Part shown: piece by piece, positions 23,995 through 33,649 of the stretch | Layout of the letters: every line of letters begins with the position of its first letter | Position numbering within the stretch: the first letter of the stretch is position 1 | Assembly: GCA_963662645.2 (NCBI GenBank) | Contig: OY759762.1 | Coordinates: forward strand, 3,877,131 to 3,941,130 | Direction: 5' to 3' | Origin: Aldehydirespirator sp963662645 | Lineage (GTDB): Bacteria; Actinomycetota; Acidimicrobiia; Acidimicrobiales; Aldehydirespiratoraceae | Length of the DNA stretch: 64,000 nucleotides | Position numbers and translations under genes: made by a program | The notes under the pieces: model-generated | What the model was told of the DNA's origin: nothing | Database searches by the model: none | What the model saw: the letters and a program-made list of their open reading frames with translations, nothing else

Positions 23995-26900
23995 GTGGCT
24001 GGGATTCCTGCGAGCCGTGGCGACCTGCGCCGGCTGTTGCCACTGTTGGCCGAGCATTCCGCGCTCCTGTCGCTGCTGGGGCGGCGCACGGCCACACTGG
24101 CCGTGCCCGAGGCGGCTCGGGCCATGGCTGTGGCCGGGCTCGGCGCGGCTTCCGGCCGGCGACCGCTGCTGGTGGCGGTGCCGACGCGCCTCGAGGCCGA
24201 GACTCTGTCAGCGGATCTCGCCGCCTTCTTGGGGCCGGACGAGGTTGAAGAGTTGCCCGCCTGGGAGACACTGCCCTTCGAGAGGGTCAGCCCGTCGGTC
24301 GAGACTATGGGTCGCCGCTGCCGTGTTCTGCACCGGATGGCAAACGACCAGCAGCGCCGGCCCGCCGTGGTGGTCGTCTCCGCCCGGGCGCTGGCCCAGT
24401 TCGTGGACCCCGCTGCGGCGACTGCGCCGGTCACCGTGCACCGGGGGGACATCGTCGACCAGTTCGAACTCGTGTCGCGCCTTTCCGAGTTCGGATACCG
24501 GCGCGAACACCAGGTGGAGCATCGCGGGGAGATGGCCGTGCGGGGCTCGATCGTCGATGTCTTCGGATCGACGGCGGCTGCGCCGGTTCGCGTCGACTTC
24601 TGGGGGGACGATGTCGACAGAGTCGCCGAGTTCTCGGTGGGGGACCAGCGCTCGGTGTCGTCGCTGGAGCAGGTCGAGATCTTTCCCGCCCGGGAGCTGC
24701 GACCCGATGCGGCCATGCGCCGGCGGGCCGCGTCGCTGGTGGCGAGCCAGCCCTGGGGCCGAGAGCAGTGGGACCGCCTCGCCGACGGCGCGCTGTTCGA
24801 GGGCATGGAGTCTTGGTGGCCCTGGCTGGTCGAGCGGCTGGCGGTGGTGCCCGATCTGGTGCCTGATGACGGGGCGGTGGTCCTGGTCGAACCCCGCCGA
24901 CTGGGCGACAGGGCCGACGAGATCCTCGCCGAGGAGGAGGACTTGGCGGCCGGGTTGGCCAGGACTTGGGGCACCGACGCGGCCGGGATGCCCAGGCTGC
25001 ACGGCGGCTTCGAGAGCCTGCTCGGCGGCGTCACCGCGCCCGTTTGGATGCTGCCCGCCGCGCCCGACTCTCCGAGCACGCAGGCTCTCACCGCATCCGG
25101 CTGGGACCGCACCCACGGAAGCATCGAACCGCTGGCGGCGCGCCTGCGCGATCTGGTGGCTGGCGGATACCAGGTCATGCTGGGCGCGCCGGGATCGACC
25201 GCGGATCGCCTGAGCGCCCTGCTGGCCGAACACGGCGCCCGCGTCGAGCCGATGGACGCCAATCTCGACCGGGGCGCGGTGCTGCCGGACATCAAGCTCG
25301 CTGTGCTGGCCGAGACCGACGTCACGGGGCGGCGGCGCACCCACCGGCCCCCCAGAGTCCGCTCGCGGGACCAGCGCCGCTTCCTCGCCGACCTCGCCCC
25401 GGGCGCGTTCGTGGTTCACCAGCATCACGGGGTGGCCAGATTCGAGGGGATGGTGCGCCGGGCCATCGGCGGCCACGAGCGCGAGTACCTGCTGCTGGCA
25501 TACCGGGGCGGCGACCGGCTGTATGTGCCCTCCGACCAGATCGACTCGATCCGCCACTACACCGGCGGCGAGGCGCCGGCGCTGTCGCGCATGGGGGGCT
25601 CCGACTGGTCCGCGACCAAGAGCCGGGTGCGACGGGCGGTGGCCGAGGTGGCCCAGGAGCTGGTTGTGCTCTACCAGAGGCGGATGACCACCGCTGGCCG
25701 CGCCTTCGGGCCCGACACCCCGTGGCAGCGGGAGCTGGAGGACTCCTTCGAGTATCAGGAGACGCGCGACCAACTGCTGGCCATCACCGACGTCAAGAGC
25801 GACATGGAGCGGTCCGTGCCCATGGACCGCTTGATCGTGGGGGATGTGGGCTTCGGCAAGACCGAGATCGCGGTCAGGGCCGCGTTCAAGGCGGTGCAGG
25901 ACGGGTGCCAGGTCGCGGTGTTGGTGCCCACCACCCTGCTGGCCCAGCAGCACACCCAGACCTTCCGGGACCGGTGCACACCGTTCGGCGTGAGAGTGGA
26001 GACGCTTAGCCGGTTCCTGACCCCTCCACAGGCTCGGGAGGTGCTGCGGGCACTCGAGGCCGGCGAGGTGGATGTGGTGGTGGGGACCCACCGGATGCTG
26101 TCCGCCGACGTGAACTTCAAGCGCCTGGGGCTGCTGGTCATCGATGAGGAGCAGCGCTTCGGGGTCCGCCACAAGGAGGCGATCAAGTCGATGCGGGCCG
26201 ATGTGGACGTGCTCACGCTGACCGCCACGCCGGTGCCGCGGACGCTGGAGATGAGCCTCACCGGCATACGCGACATGTCGCTGCTGGATACCCCTCCTGC
26301 CGATCGCCAGCCGATCCTCACCTACGTCGGGGAGCATGCCGACCGGCCCGTGGCTGAGGCCATAAGACGCGAGCTGCTGCGCGAGGGACAGATCTTCTAC
26401 GTCCACAATCGGGTGGCCGACATCGAGCATGCGGCCCAGCGGGTGCGCCTCCTGGTCCCCGAGGCCCGGGTGGCGGTAGCCCACGGCCAGATGGACGAGG
26501 GCACGCTCGAGCGCGTCGTGCTCGACTTCGCCGACTACCGCTACGACGTGCTGGTGTGCACGACCATCATCGAGTCGGGCATCGACATGCCCACGGTCAA
26601 CACCCTGGTGGTGGACCGGGCCGAGCGGCTGGGACTGGGCCAGCTGCACCAGATCCGGGGCCGGGTGGGCCGGTCCGGGCGAAGGGCCTACGCCTACCTG
26701 TTCCACCCGACCGACAGCGTGCTCAGCGAGGACGCCTACGAGCGGCTCAAGACCATCGGCGAGGCCACCCAGCTCGGGTCGGGCTACCGGATCGCCATGC
26801 GCGACCTGGAGATCCGCGGCGCCGGGAACCTGCTGGGCGAGGCCCAGTCGGGGCACATCGCCGCGGTCGGGTACGACCTGTACTGCCGCCTGGTCAACGA

Positions 26901-27453
26901 GGCGGTGGCCGAGCTGCGGGGCGAGACGATCCCGGAGCCGCCCGAGGTGACCATCGAGGTGCCCGTCGACGCTCACATCCCGGCGGAATACATCAGCCGG
27001 GAAGCGGCCCGCCTGGAGGCGTACCGCCGTCTGGCTTCTGTGACCGAGCACGCCGAGTTGGACGACATCCGCGCCGAGTGGGGCGACCGGTTCGGCCCCG
27101 TCCCCGAGCCGGCCGAGTCGCTTCTGTCCATCGGCAGGCTGCGGGTGGAGTGCCTTCGGGCCGGCGTGTCGGAGGTGGTGGTGACTCGCCGGGGCGGGGG
27201 TGCTCTGTCGGCTGAGCGCTTCGCGGCTCGTCTGGCGCCGGTGGACCTGCCGGCCAGCCGCCGAGTGCGGCTTCGCCGGCTCCACGGAGACCGGGCCATC
27301 CTGAAGGAAGACTCCCGAGAGTTGCACGTTCCCCTCCGAGCAGATGCCGGCCCGGTAATCGACCAGGTGGTGGCGCTGCTGACCGGCGTGGTGGCAGCGG
27401 GAACTACAGCCCTCGATGATGCTTTCGCCGACGGTAGGGTTCAGACCTCGTGA
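23995..27453 (+). CDS. mfd: Transcription-repair coupling factor Mfd
   Basis: A protein of about 1152 residues. The UvrB-like N-terminal region (ELPAWETLPFERVSP) is followed by the RNA-polymerase-interacting CarD-like domain (LAPGAFVVHQHHGVARFEG) and the RecG-like helicase with Walker A GDVGFGKTE (about residue 616), DEEQ box (about 716) and ATPVPRTLEMS, then a TRCF domain. It releases stalled RNA polymerase and recruits UvrA. The frame is open from 23902, but the GTG at 23995 (VAGIPASRGDL) gives a normal length and avoids the tandem duplication. Confidence 0.95.
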   Translation: MAGIPASRGDLRRLLPLLAEHSALLSLLGRRTATLAVPEAARAMAVAGLGAASGRRPLLVAVPTRLEAETLSADLAAFLGPDEVEELPAWETLPFERVSPSVETMGRRCRVLHRMANDQQRRPAVVVVSARALAQFVDPAAATAPVTVHRGDIVDQFELVSRLSEFGYRREHQVEHRGEMAVRGSIVDVFGSTAAAPVRVDFWGDDVDRVAEFSVGDQRSVSSLEQVEIFPARELRPDAAMRRRAASLVASQPWGREQWDRLADGALFEGMESWWPWLVERLAVVPDLVPDDGAVVLVEPRRLGDRADEILAEEEDLAAGLARTWGTDAAGMPRLHGGFESLLGGVTAPVWMLPAAPDSPSTQALTASGWDRTHGSIEPLAARLRDLVAGGYQVMLGAPGSTADRLSALLAEHGARVEPMDANLDRGAVLPDIKLAVLAETDVTGRRRTHRPPRVRSRDQRRFLADLAPGAFVVHQHHGVARFEGMVRRAIGGHEREYLLLAYRGGDRLYVPSDQIDSIRHYTGGEAPALSRMGGSDWSATKSRVRRAVAEVAQELVVLYQRRMTTAGRAFGPDTPWQRELEDSFEYQETRDQLLAITDVKSDMERSVPMDRLIVGDVGFGKTEIAVRAAFKAVQDGCQVAVLVPTTLLAQQHTQTFRDRCTPFGVRVETLSRFLTPPQAREVLRALEAGEVDVVVGTHRMLSADVNFKRLGLLVIDEEQRFGVRHKEAIKSMRADVDVLTLTATPVPRTLEMSLTGIRDMSLLDTPPADRQPILTYVGEHADRPVAEAIRRELLREGQIFYVHNRVADIEHAAQRVRLLVPEARVAVAHGQMDEGTLERVVLDFADYRYDVLVCTTIIESGIDMPTVNTLVVDRAERLGLGQLHQIRGRVGRSGRRAYAYLFHPTDSVLSEDAYERLKTIGEATQLGSGYRIAMRDLEIRGAGNLLGEAQSGHIAAVGYDLYCRLVNEAVAELRGETIPEPPEVTIEVPVDAHIPAEYISREAARLEAYRRLASVTEHAELDDIRAEWGDRFGPVPEPAESLLSIGRLRVECLRAGVSEVVVTRRGGGALSAERFAARLAPVDLPASRRVRLRRLHGDRAILKEDSRELHVPLRADAGPVIDQVVALLTGVVAAGTTALDDAFADGRVQTS

Positions 27454-28394
27454 GCCTCGTTCGCCCCATCGCTGCGGTTGGTGCCGCCGCAGCGACGGCC
27501 TTGATCCTGGCGACCGGCTGCGGCGCTTCAGCGGATGTGGCCGCGGAGGTCGCCGGCGTGGAGTACACGGTCGACGACTTGGACGACTACCTGGCCACCA
27601 CCGATCCCGGCAACTCGGCGCGGGCGCCCCGGGAGGCGGCCGCCGTCTGGCTCAGCGACTGGGTGTTCTTCTCGGCCGTGGAGCTGGAGCTGGCCGAGCG
27701 GGGCATGGCTGTGTCCAACGACCATGAGGCGCGGGCGGTCGCTGAGATGACCCAGGCGGACCCCGCCTTCGTGCCCGGCGCCGGCGGCGGTGATGTCGCC
27801 ATCCACCAGCGGGCGATCGTCCTCGCCGCGCTGGAGTGGGCCGAACGCGTGGTGCCCGGCACGCCGGTCTCCGGTCCGCTGCGCCATCTCTGCTCCCGGC
27901 ACATCCTCGTCGACTCGCAGGCCGAGGCGGACGCCGTTGTGGGCCTTCTCGACGCGGGAGAGGAGTTCGGGTTCTTGGCCATCGAGCTCTCGCTGGACCC
28001 GGGCAGCGGATCGCTGGGCGGCGATCTCGGCTGCGTGGTCGAGGGCGCCTTCGTGGCGCCCTTCGAGACGGCCGCTTACGCCGCCGAGCCCGGCGAGGTT
28101 GTGGTGGCCGAGTCGCAGTTCGGCTTCCACGTGATCCACGTGATCAGCTCGGGCCCGGCGACCCCGGAGAACCATCCCCAGCTCGACGCCGAACGGCTGG
28201 CCTCCATGGCTGAGGACGCCGAGTTGGCGGCAGTCGAACGAGCCCAGGTAGCGGCGCAGGACGAGCGCCAGCAACTGCTGTTCCAACTGCAGGAGACCGT
28301 GCTGGAGAGCTACGCACCTCGGGTGCGGATCGACGAGCGCTACGGATACTGGGATCCCGACCAGTTCAGCGTGGTCCTGGAGCCGCTCGGCTGA
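27450..28394 (+). CDS. Peptidyl-prolyl isomerase (PpiC/parvulin-type) lipoprotein
   Basis: A 314-residue exported protein. The signal peptide ends in the lipobox ILATGC (Cys about residue 24). A helical SurA-like chaperone segment precedes a rotamase domain (about 145-235) with HLCSRHILVDSQAEADAV, GSGSLGGDLGCV and ESQFGFHVIHV. Its GTG overlaps the mfd stop by 4 bp. It probably assists folding of exported proteins outside the membrane. Confidence 0.88.
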   Translation: MSLVRPIAAVGAAAATALILATGCGASADVAAEVAGVEYTVDDLDDYLATTDPGNSARAPREAAAVWLSDWVFFSAVELELAERGMAVSNDHEARAVAEMTQADPAFVPGAGGGDVAIHQRAIVLAALEWAERVVPGTPVSGPLRHLCSRHILVDSQAEADAVVGLLDAGEEFGFLAIELSLDPGSGSLGGDLGCVVEGAFVAPFETAAYAAEPGEVVVAESQFGFHVIHVISSGPATPENHPQLDAERLASMAEDAELAAVERAQVAAQDERQQLLFQLQETVLESYAPRVRIDERYGYWDPDQFSVVLEPLG

Positions 28395-28416
28395 CAGCGG
28401 TTGGGGGTTGGGCTGC

Positions 28417-29205
28417 GTGGACGGAGGAGAGTTGCGCTCTGGCGGCGACGCCGGTGCCGACGGCGACTTGATCAGCGCGATCGTCCATCTCGACGAGTTG
28501 GTGCGGACCTTGCGCCAGCAGTGCCCGTGGGACCGCGAGCAGACCCATACCAGCCTGCGGCGCTACCTTCTGGAGGAGACCTACGAGGCGCTCGAGGCTC
28601 TTGACGCCAGGGCTGATCCCGACAGCGACAGCGGTGGCGGCGACCGCGGAGACCGTCACGGAGACCGTCACATCGAAGATCTGGATCGGCACCTGTGCGA
28701 GGAGCTCGGCGACCTGCTGTACCAGGTCTGGTTCCAGGCCCATCTGGCATCTGAGCGCGACGCGTTCGACATGGCCGACGTGGCCCGAGAGGTCCGCGCC
28801 AAGCTGGTGGCCCGCCACCCCCATGTCTTCGGGGACGTGGAGGCCCGCGATGCCGATGCGGTGCGGGGCATGTGGGACGCCATCAAGCTCCGGGAGAAGG
28901 GGCGGGACTCGGTGATGGACGGCATACCGGCAACGCTGCCGGCACTGCTGCGGGCGGTGAAGGTACAGAAGCGGGCCGCCGCGGCCGGACTCCTCACCGA
29001 TGACTGGCACGAGCGCGAGTTCGCCCAGATCGAACAAGCCCTGGCGGACCTTCGCGCCGACCTGAGCGAGCAGGGGTTCGGTGAGCTGCTGCTGGCCGCG
29101 GTGGAGTTGGGCCGTCGCCTCAAGGTCGATCCCGAGGATGCCCTGCGATCCGTCACCGAGCGCGCCCAGCGCCGGTATCGCGCACTCGAGCAGGACTCCG
29201 GCTAA
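28417..29205 (+). CDS. mazG: Nucleoside triphosphate pyrophosphohydrolase MazG
   Basis: About 262 residues. It shows QCPWDREQTHTSLRRYLLEETYEALEAL and CEELGDLLYQVWFQA, the EExxE and ELxD metal-binding pattern of all-alpha NTP pyrophosphatases, then HPHVFGD and a C-terminal helical half. It removes aberrant NTPs. A short Asp/Gly/His-rich insertion (about residues 70-85) separates the first two motifs. GTG 28417 is preferred over TTG 28408. It sits between mfd and eno as in mycobacteria. Confidence 0.92.
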   Translation: MDGGELRSGGDAGADGDLISAIVHLDELVRTLRQQCPWDREQTHTSLRRYLLEETYEALEALDARADPDSDSGGGDRGDRHGDRHIEDLDRHLCEELGDLLYQVWFQAHLASERDAFDMADVAREVRAKLVARHPHVFGDVEARDADAVRGMWDAIKLREKGRDSVMDGIPATLPALLRAVKVQKRAAAAGLLTDDWHEREFAQIEQALADLRADLSEQGFGELLLAAVELGRRLKVDPEDALRSVTERAQRRYRALEQDSG

Positions 29206-29313
29206 AATCTGCGTTCGCACCGACGGACGCCGAGGGACTTTGAGCGGAGCGGCGCCCGACTGTGATGTCGAGCCGGGTTCGGCGCGGCGTCGTCAATGAC
29301 CGGAGGTTCGCCG

Positions 29314-30618
29314 GTGAGCCGCATACAGGCAGTCCGTGCTCGTGAGGTGTTCGACTCGCGCGGCAATCCCACTGTCGAAGTCGATGTTGTGCTGGAGTCG
29401 GGCGCGAGCGGCCGGGCGATGGTCCCGTCGGGTGCGTCCACGGGAGCATTTGAGGCCGTCGAGTTGCGCGACGGCGGCAGCCGTCTGCGAGGCCGGGGGG
29501 TCCTGAACGCGGTCGCCAACGTCACCGGCGAGCTGGCTGGCGCGGTCCGGGGTCTTGACGCCAGGGATCAGCGGGCCGTGGACGCCGCGCTCATCGACAC
29601 CGACGGCACCGACGACAAGGGCCGGCTGGGGGCCAACGCCATTCTCGGCGTGTCGCTGGCCGTCGCCCGGGCCGCGGCCGCCCAGCTCGAGATTCCGCTG
29701 TGGCGCCACATCGGGGGAGCCAACGCCCACGTGTTGCCGGTGCCGATGCTGAACCTCCTCAACGGCGGCGCGCACGCGGACAACAACGTCGACTTCCAGG
29801 AGTTCATGGTGGTCCCAGTCGGTGCCGCGTCCTTCTCCGAGGCTCTGCACTGGGGCGTCGAGATATATCACGAGCTGTCGGCGGTGTTGAAGGGCCGGGG
29901 CCTGTCGACCGGGCTCGGCGACGAGGGCGGATTCGCCCCGGACCTCTCCTCCAACGCCGAGGCGCTGGCTCTGCTGGCCGAGGCGACCGAGCGCACCGGC
30001 CTAGCGTTGGGCGACGAGATCGGGTTCGCTCTGGACGTGGCGTCGACCGAGTTCTTCGACGGTGGCCTCTACAGGCTCGCCGGCGAGAACCGGACGCTGG
30101 ACTCGAACGAGATGGCGGCCGCGCTGGAGCGCCTCTGCGACGAGTACCCGATCCTCTCGGTCGAGGACGGAATGGCCGAGGAGGACTGGACTGGCTGGGC
30201 CGAGCTCACCGCCGCGGTCGGGGAACGCGTCCAGCTGGTGGGCGACGACCTGTTCGTCACCAATTCCGAGCGGCTGGCCCGGGGAATGCGAACCGGGGTG
30301 GCCAACTCGATCCTGGTGAAGGTCAATCAGATCGGCTCGCTCACCGAGACCCTGGATTGTGTCGAGTTGGCCGTCCGCGGCGGGTATGGAGCGGTGATGT
30401 CGCACCGCAGCGGCGAGACCGAGGACACTGTGATCGCCGATCTCGCGGTGGCCACCAACTGCGGGCAGATCAAGACCGGGGCGCCGGCTCGCAGCGACCG
30501 GGTGGCCAAGTACAACCAGCTGCTGCGCATCGAGGAGCAGCTGGGCGAGGCGGCCTCCTATCGGGGCCGGGCTGCGCTGGCGCCGGGGCTGGGGACTAAT
30601 CGGGAAGTGGAGTTGTGA
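29314..30618 (+). CDS. eno: Enolase
   Basis: A 434-residue glycolytic enzyme. It has REVFDSRGNPTVEVDV, VPSGASTG, GDEGGFAP, SVEDGMAEEDW, VGDDLFVTN and the signature ILVKVNQIGSLTET with SHRSGETED. The GTG at 29314 has GGAGG 7 bases upstream, better than the in-frame ATG at 29296. It opens the eno-divIC pair; the usual partners DUF501 and ppx are found 6 kb away. Confidence 0.97.
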   Translation: MSRIQAVRAREVFDSRGNPTVEVDVVLESGASGRAMVPSGASTGAFEAVELRDGGSRLRGRGVLNAVANVTGELAGAVRGLDARDQRAVDAALIDTDGTDDKGRLGANAILGVSLAVARAAAAQLEIPLWRHIGGANAHVLPVPMLNLLNGGAHADNNVDFQEFMVVPVGAASFSEALHWGVEIYHELSAVLKGRGLSTGLGDEGGFAPDLSSNAEALALLAEATERTGLALGDEIGFALDVASTEFFDGGLYRLAGENRTLDSNEMAAALERLCDEYPILSVEDGMAEEDWTGWAELTAAVGERVQLVGDDLFVTNSERLARGMRTGVANSILVKVNQIGSLTETLDCVELAVRGGYGAVMSHRSGETEDTVIADLAVATNCGQIKTGAPARSDRVAKYNQLLRIEEQLGEAASYRGRAALAPGLGTNREVEL

Positions 30619-30652
30619 CGACGCCGGCCGGCTGGGTGTGCGGGGCTCCGCG

Positions 30653-30964
30653 ATGAAGTCGGCCTGGTGGCACCGCTTGCTGCTGGTGGGTCTGGCGGCG
30701 GCCATGGTGGCCGCAGCCCTGCTATTGGGAGCCTCGTCGGTGCGTACCTGGCTGGACCAGAACGCTCAACAGCAGGAGGCTGAGAGCCTCGGCGCCGACC
30801 TCGAGGCCCGCATCGCCGCTCTCGAGGGCGAGGTCGCCAGGCGGACGAGCGACGATGGGGTGCGGCGCGAGGCGCTGTGCTTCGGCCCCTACGTGGAGCC
30901 CGGAACCGAGGTCTACGCCGTGATGGGCCTTGAAGGCTGCGTAACCCAGCCCAGCGACCCCTAG
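30653..30964 (+). CDS. FtsB/DivIC-like septum formation protein
   Basis: A 103-residue bitopic membrane protein with one transmembrane segment (about residues 9-30), a coiled coil (QNAQQQEAESLGADLEARIA) and the C-terminal PGTEVYAVMG pattern of the DivIC/FtsB family. It follows eno as in most actinobacteria and should take part in the FtsQ-FtsL-FtsB-like divisome complex. An in-frame GTG at 30638 is an alternative start. Confidence 0.85.
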   Translation: MKSAWWHRLLLVGLAAAMVAAALLLGASSVRTWLDQNAQQQEAESLGADLEARIAALEGEVARRTSDDGVRREALCFGPYVEPGTEVYAVMGLEGCVTQPSDP

Positions 30965-30976
30965 CCGGAGGATCCT

Positions 30977-31381
30977 GTGCCCGCCCATCGGTTCGACGTC
31001 AAGGTCCGGTTCTACGAGCTCGACCCCTACGGTCACCTGAACCACTCGGCCTACATCCAGTTCTTCGAGACCGGGAGGGTCGAACTCCTGGAGCAGGTCG
31101 GGATGGACTTGGAGTCCTTCGCGGCCCGGGGATACCGGTTCGTGGTGAACCGCATACACACGTCGTTCGATCGTCCGGTGCACGCTGGCGACACGGTGAC
31201 GGTCGAGACGGAGGTCGTGGAGCTGAGGCGGGCCTCGTCGACTTGGCGCCAGCGCCTGGTACGCGGCGGCGAGGTCGTGGCCCGCCAGGAGTTGCGGGCC
31301 GCCATCACCGGCAACGACGGCAAGCCGGTGAGAGCTCCCGAGGACTTGGCCGCGGCGCTGGCCCCGTACTTCGTCGAGTAG
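30977..31381 (+). CDS. Hotdog-fold acyl-CoA thioesterase (YbgC/4HBT family)
   Basis: A 134-residue protein with the 4-hydroxybenzoyl-CoA thioesterase signature: YELDPYGHLNHSAYIQFFETGRVELL, where the Asp and the GHxNH segment form the active site. It should hydrolyse short or medium acyl-CoA or aryl-CoA esters in the cytoplasm. GTG start after GGAGGATCCT, 12 bp from the divIC stop. It is the first gene of the segment that separates divIC from DUF501. Confidence 0.88.
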   Translation: MPAHRFDVKVRFYELDPYGHLNHSAYIQFFETGRVELLEQVGMDLESFAARGYRFVVNRIHTSFDRPVHAGDTVTVETEVVELRRASSTWRQRLVRGGEVVARQELRAAITGNDGKPVRAPEDLAAALAPYFVE

Positions 31382-31440
31382 CGGCGCGCGGCAGGGCGAC
31401 CGATCCGGCCCCCTGCTTCGTGATGCAGGGTTCGCGGGAA

Positions 31441-31446
31441 TATGCT
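31441..31446 (+). promoter_or_regulatory. -10 box for the Cox-maturation operon
   Basis: TATGCT ends 8 bases before the ATG of the MoxR/CoxD-like gene at 31455, suggesting a separate leaderless promoter for the operon. Confidence 0.45.
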
Positions 31447-31454
31447 CGCATCCG

Positions 31455-32381
31455 ATGCCGGCTGACCTGCGCTCCGTGTCGTGCGTGGAAGACGTATGGC
31501 AGGGACTGCGCGACAACGCCTACCTGCCCGACGAGGCGCTGGCCACCGCGGTGTATCTGGCGTTGCGCCTGCGTCGGCCGCTGCTGCTGGAGGGCGAGCC
31601 CGGCGTGGGCAAGACCGAGGTGGCCAAGGTGATCGCCGACTGGGGCGGCGGGCGCCTCATCCGGCTGCAGTGCTATGAGGGCATTGACGCCGCCCAGGCC
31701 GTCTACGAATGGGACTACGCCCGCCAGCTGATGCACCTCCGCACGATGGAGGCCACCGGGAGGGCCCGGGGCGCCGACGAATCCAGCCTGGCCGACGAGC
31801 TCTACAACGAGCGCTTCCTTGTGCGCCGGCCGCTGCTGGAGGCGATCGAGGCCGGCGACGGTCCTCCGCCGGTGCTGCTCGTCGACGAGGTCGACCGCTC
31901 CGACGATGAGTTCGAGGCCTTCCTGCTCGAGGTCCTGTCGGACTACTCGATCACCATTCCCGAGGTCGGCACGTTCGCAGCCGTCGATCCGCCGGTCGTG
32001 GTGGTCACCTCCAACCGCACCCGCGATGTGCACGACGCCCTGAAGCGGCGCTGCCTCTACCACTGGGTGTCGCATCCCGGCGCGCAACGCGAGGCGGAGA
32101 TCATCCGGCTGCGGGCGCCGGAGGTGGCCGACACCCTGGCGCAGGAGGTTGCCCACGCCGCGGCCGCCATCCGCGACGTCGGTCTCTACAAGCCTCCCGG
32201 TGTGGCTGAGACCATCGACTGGGCCCGCGCCCTGAGCCTCCTCGGCGGAGCCAAACTCGATCTGGCCAACGCGTCGGCAACCTTGGGCGCCCTGCTGAAG
32301 TACCGCGAGGACCGCGACCGGGTCATCGAGCACGACCTGGCCGCCATCGTCTCCGAGGCCGCAGCCGCCCACATCTCATGA
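31455..32381 (+). CDS. MoxR/CoxD-like AAA+ ATPase
   Basis: A 308-residue AAA+ protein with Walker A LEGEPGVGKTEVAK (about residues 41-54), Walker B VLLVDEVDRSDDEFEAFLLE and a sensor region VVVTSNRTRDVHDALKRRCLYHW typical of CoxD. In carboxydotrophs CoxD pairs with the VWA protein CoxE to install sulfur/copper in the CO dehydrogenase active site. Here the CoxE-like gene overlaps by 4 bp. Confidence 0.9.
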   Translation: MPADLRSVSCVEDVWQGLRDNAYLPDEALATAVYLALRLRRPLLLEGEPGVGKTEVAKVIADWGGGRLIRLQCYEGIDAAQAVYEWDYARQLMHLRTMEATGRARGADESSLADELYNERFLVRRPLLEAIEAGDGPPPVLLVDEVDRSDDEFEAFLLEVLSDYSITIPEVGTFAAVDPPVVVVTSNRTRDVHDALKRRCLYHWVSHPGAQREAEIIRLRAPEVADTLAQEVAHAAAAIRDVGLYKPPGVAETIDWARALSLLGGAKLDLANASATLGALLKYREDRDRVIEHDLAAIVSEAAAAHIS

Positions 32382-33649
32382 CCCGTCCACAGGCGAGCGG
32401 CTCGCCGCACGGGCCGGCGGGGCGGCGCTCAGCGTCCGGGATTGACGCGCCTGGATCGGGTGCCGATCCGATCGATGTGGCTGTGGGGTTCGCGTGCGCC
32501 TTGCGCCGTGCCGGTCTGGAGGTCTCGCTCATCTCCGCTCTGCTCTATTCGGAGGCGCTGTCGGTGTGCGACGTCAGCAGCCGGGCGTCGCTGTACTGGG
32601 CCGGCCGCTGCGCGCTGGTTCACCGCTTCGAGGACGTCGGCGTCTACGACGCAGTTTTTGGCGCCTACTGGCTGGGCTCGCCGCTGGGCACGGTTGCCCC
32701 CACCACCGCGGTGAGCGTCCCAGTGATGCTGCAGGTCGACGACGGGGGCGATGCTGCCGGCGACGAAGAGGAGCCCGGCCGCGACTCCGATGTGATCACT
32801 GTTCGCTACAGCGCCACCGAGACGCTCTCCACCAAGGACTTCGCCGACTACACCGACGACGAGCTCGAGGAGGCCCGCCGGCTGATGGAGCGGCTCAGGT
32901 TCTGCGGCCCGACGCGGCCCAGCCGCCGACTCGAGCCGACCCGGTCGTGCCGGGGCCGCCTGGATGTCCGGCGCACGGTCCGGGCCGCCATGCGCTCGGG
33001 CGGCGAGCCCATGCGCATGCACCGCCGCGTCAGTGGCCGCAGGCCCCGGCGCCTCGTCCTGCTGCTGGACGTGTCGGGGTCGATGGAGCGCTACGCCCGG
33101 GCCCTTCTGCGGCTGGTCCACGCCGCCGTCGCGGGCCGCAGCCGCGTCGAGGCCTTCGCTCTGGGGACTCGTCTCACCCGGCTCACCCGGGAGCTGTCGT
33201 CGCGTGATCCGGACCGGGCCTTGCGGGCCGCGTCGGCGGCGGTACCGGATTGGAGCGGCGGCACCCGCCTCGGCTCGGGCTTGCGGTCCTTCAACGACGA
33301 GTGGGGCTGCCGAGGGATGGCCCGAGGAGCGGTGGTGGTGATCCTCTCCGACGGCTGGGATCGGGGCGACCCGGCCGACATGTCCGAGCAGATGCAGCGC
33401 CTCCGCCGGGTCGCCAATCGGGTGGTGTGGGTGAACCCCCTCAAGGCGTCGCCCGGGTACGCCCCCCTCGCCCGGGGGATGGCCGCGGCCCTCCCGTACC
33501 TGGACGACTTCGTGGAGGGGCACAACCTGGAGTCGCTAGAACGGCTGGCTGAGCTCGTCCTGACCGAGACCGGTCACGGCTTGCGGAGGCCGCGCCCGCA
33601 GGCCGCGGACGAGGGTCCGGTTCCGGTAGCCGCGGGAGTGGGACGGTGA
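32378..33649 (+). CDS. CoxE-like VWA-domain protein
   Basis: A 423-residue protein. The C-terminal VWA domain has the MIDAS motif LLLDVSGSM (about residue 230), GGTRLGSGL and ILSDGWDRGD. The N-terminal half carries the CoxE-specific helical region. It works with the AAA+ partner as a molybdoenzyme maturation pair. Its ATG overlaps the preceding stop and its stop overlaps the XdhC-like start, so the three are translationally coupled. The first ~30 residues are low complexity. Confidence 0.9.
   Translation: MTRPQASGSPHGPAGRRSASGIDAPGSGADPIDVAVGFACALRRAGLEVSLISALLYSEALSVCDVSSRASLYWAGRCALVHRFEDVGVYDAVFGAYWLGSPLGTVAPTTAVSVPVMLQVDDGGDAAGDEEEPGRDSDVITVRYSATETLSTKDFADYTDDELEEARRLMERLRFCGPTRPSRRLEPTRSCRGRLDVRRTVRAAMRSGGEPMRMHRRVSGRRPRRLVLLLDVSGSMERYARALLRLVHAAVAGRSRVEAFALGTRLTRLTRELSSRDPDRALRAASAAVPDWSGGTRLGSGLRSFNDEWGCRGMARGAVVVILSDGWDRGDPADMSEQMQRLRRVANRVVWVNPLKASPGYAPLARGMAAALPYLDDFVEGHNLESLERLAELVLTETGHGLRRPRPQAADEGPVPVAAGVGR

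Noticed and set aside
24208..27327. Very long open frame antisense to mfd
   Set aside because: High-GC genes often leave the opposite strand open. The antisense translation is rich in His, Gly, Arg and Gln with no motif, while mfd has clear conserved motifs.
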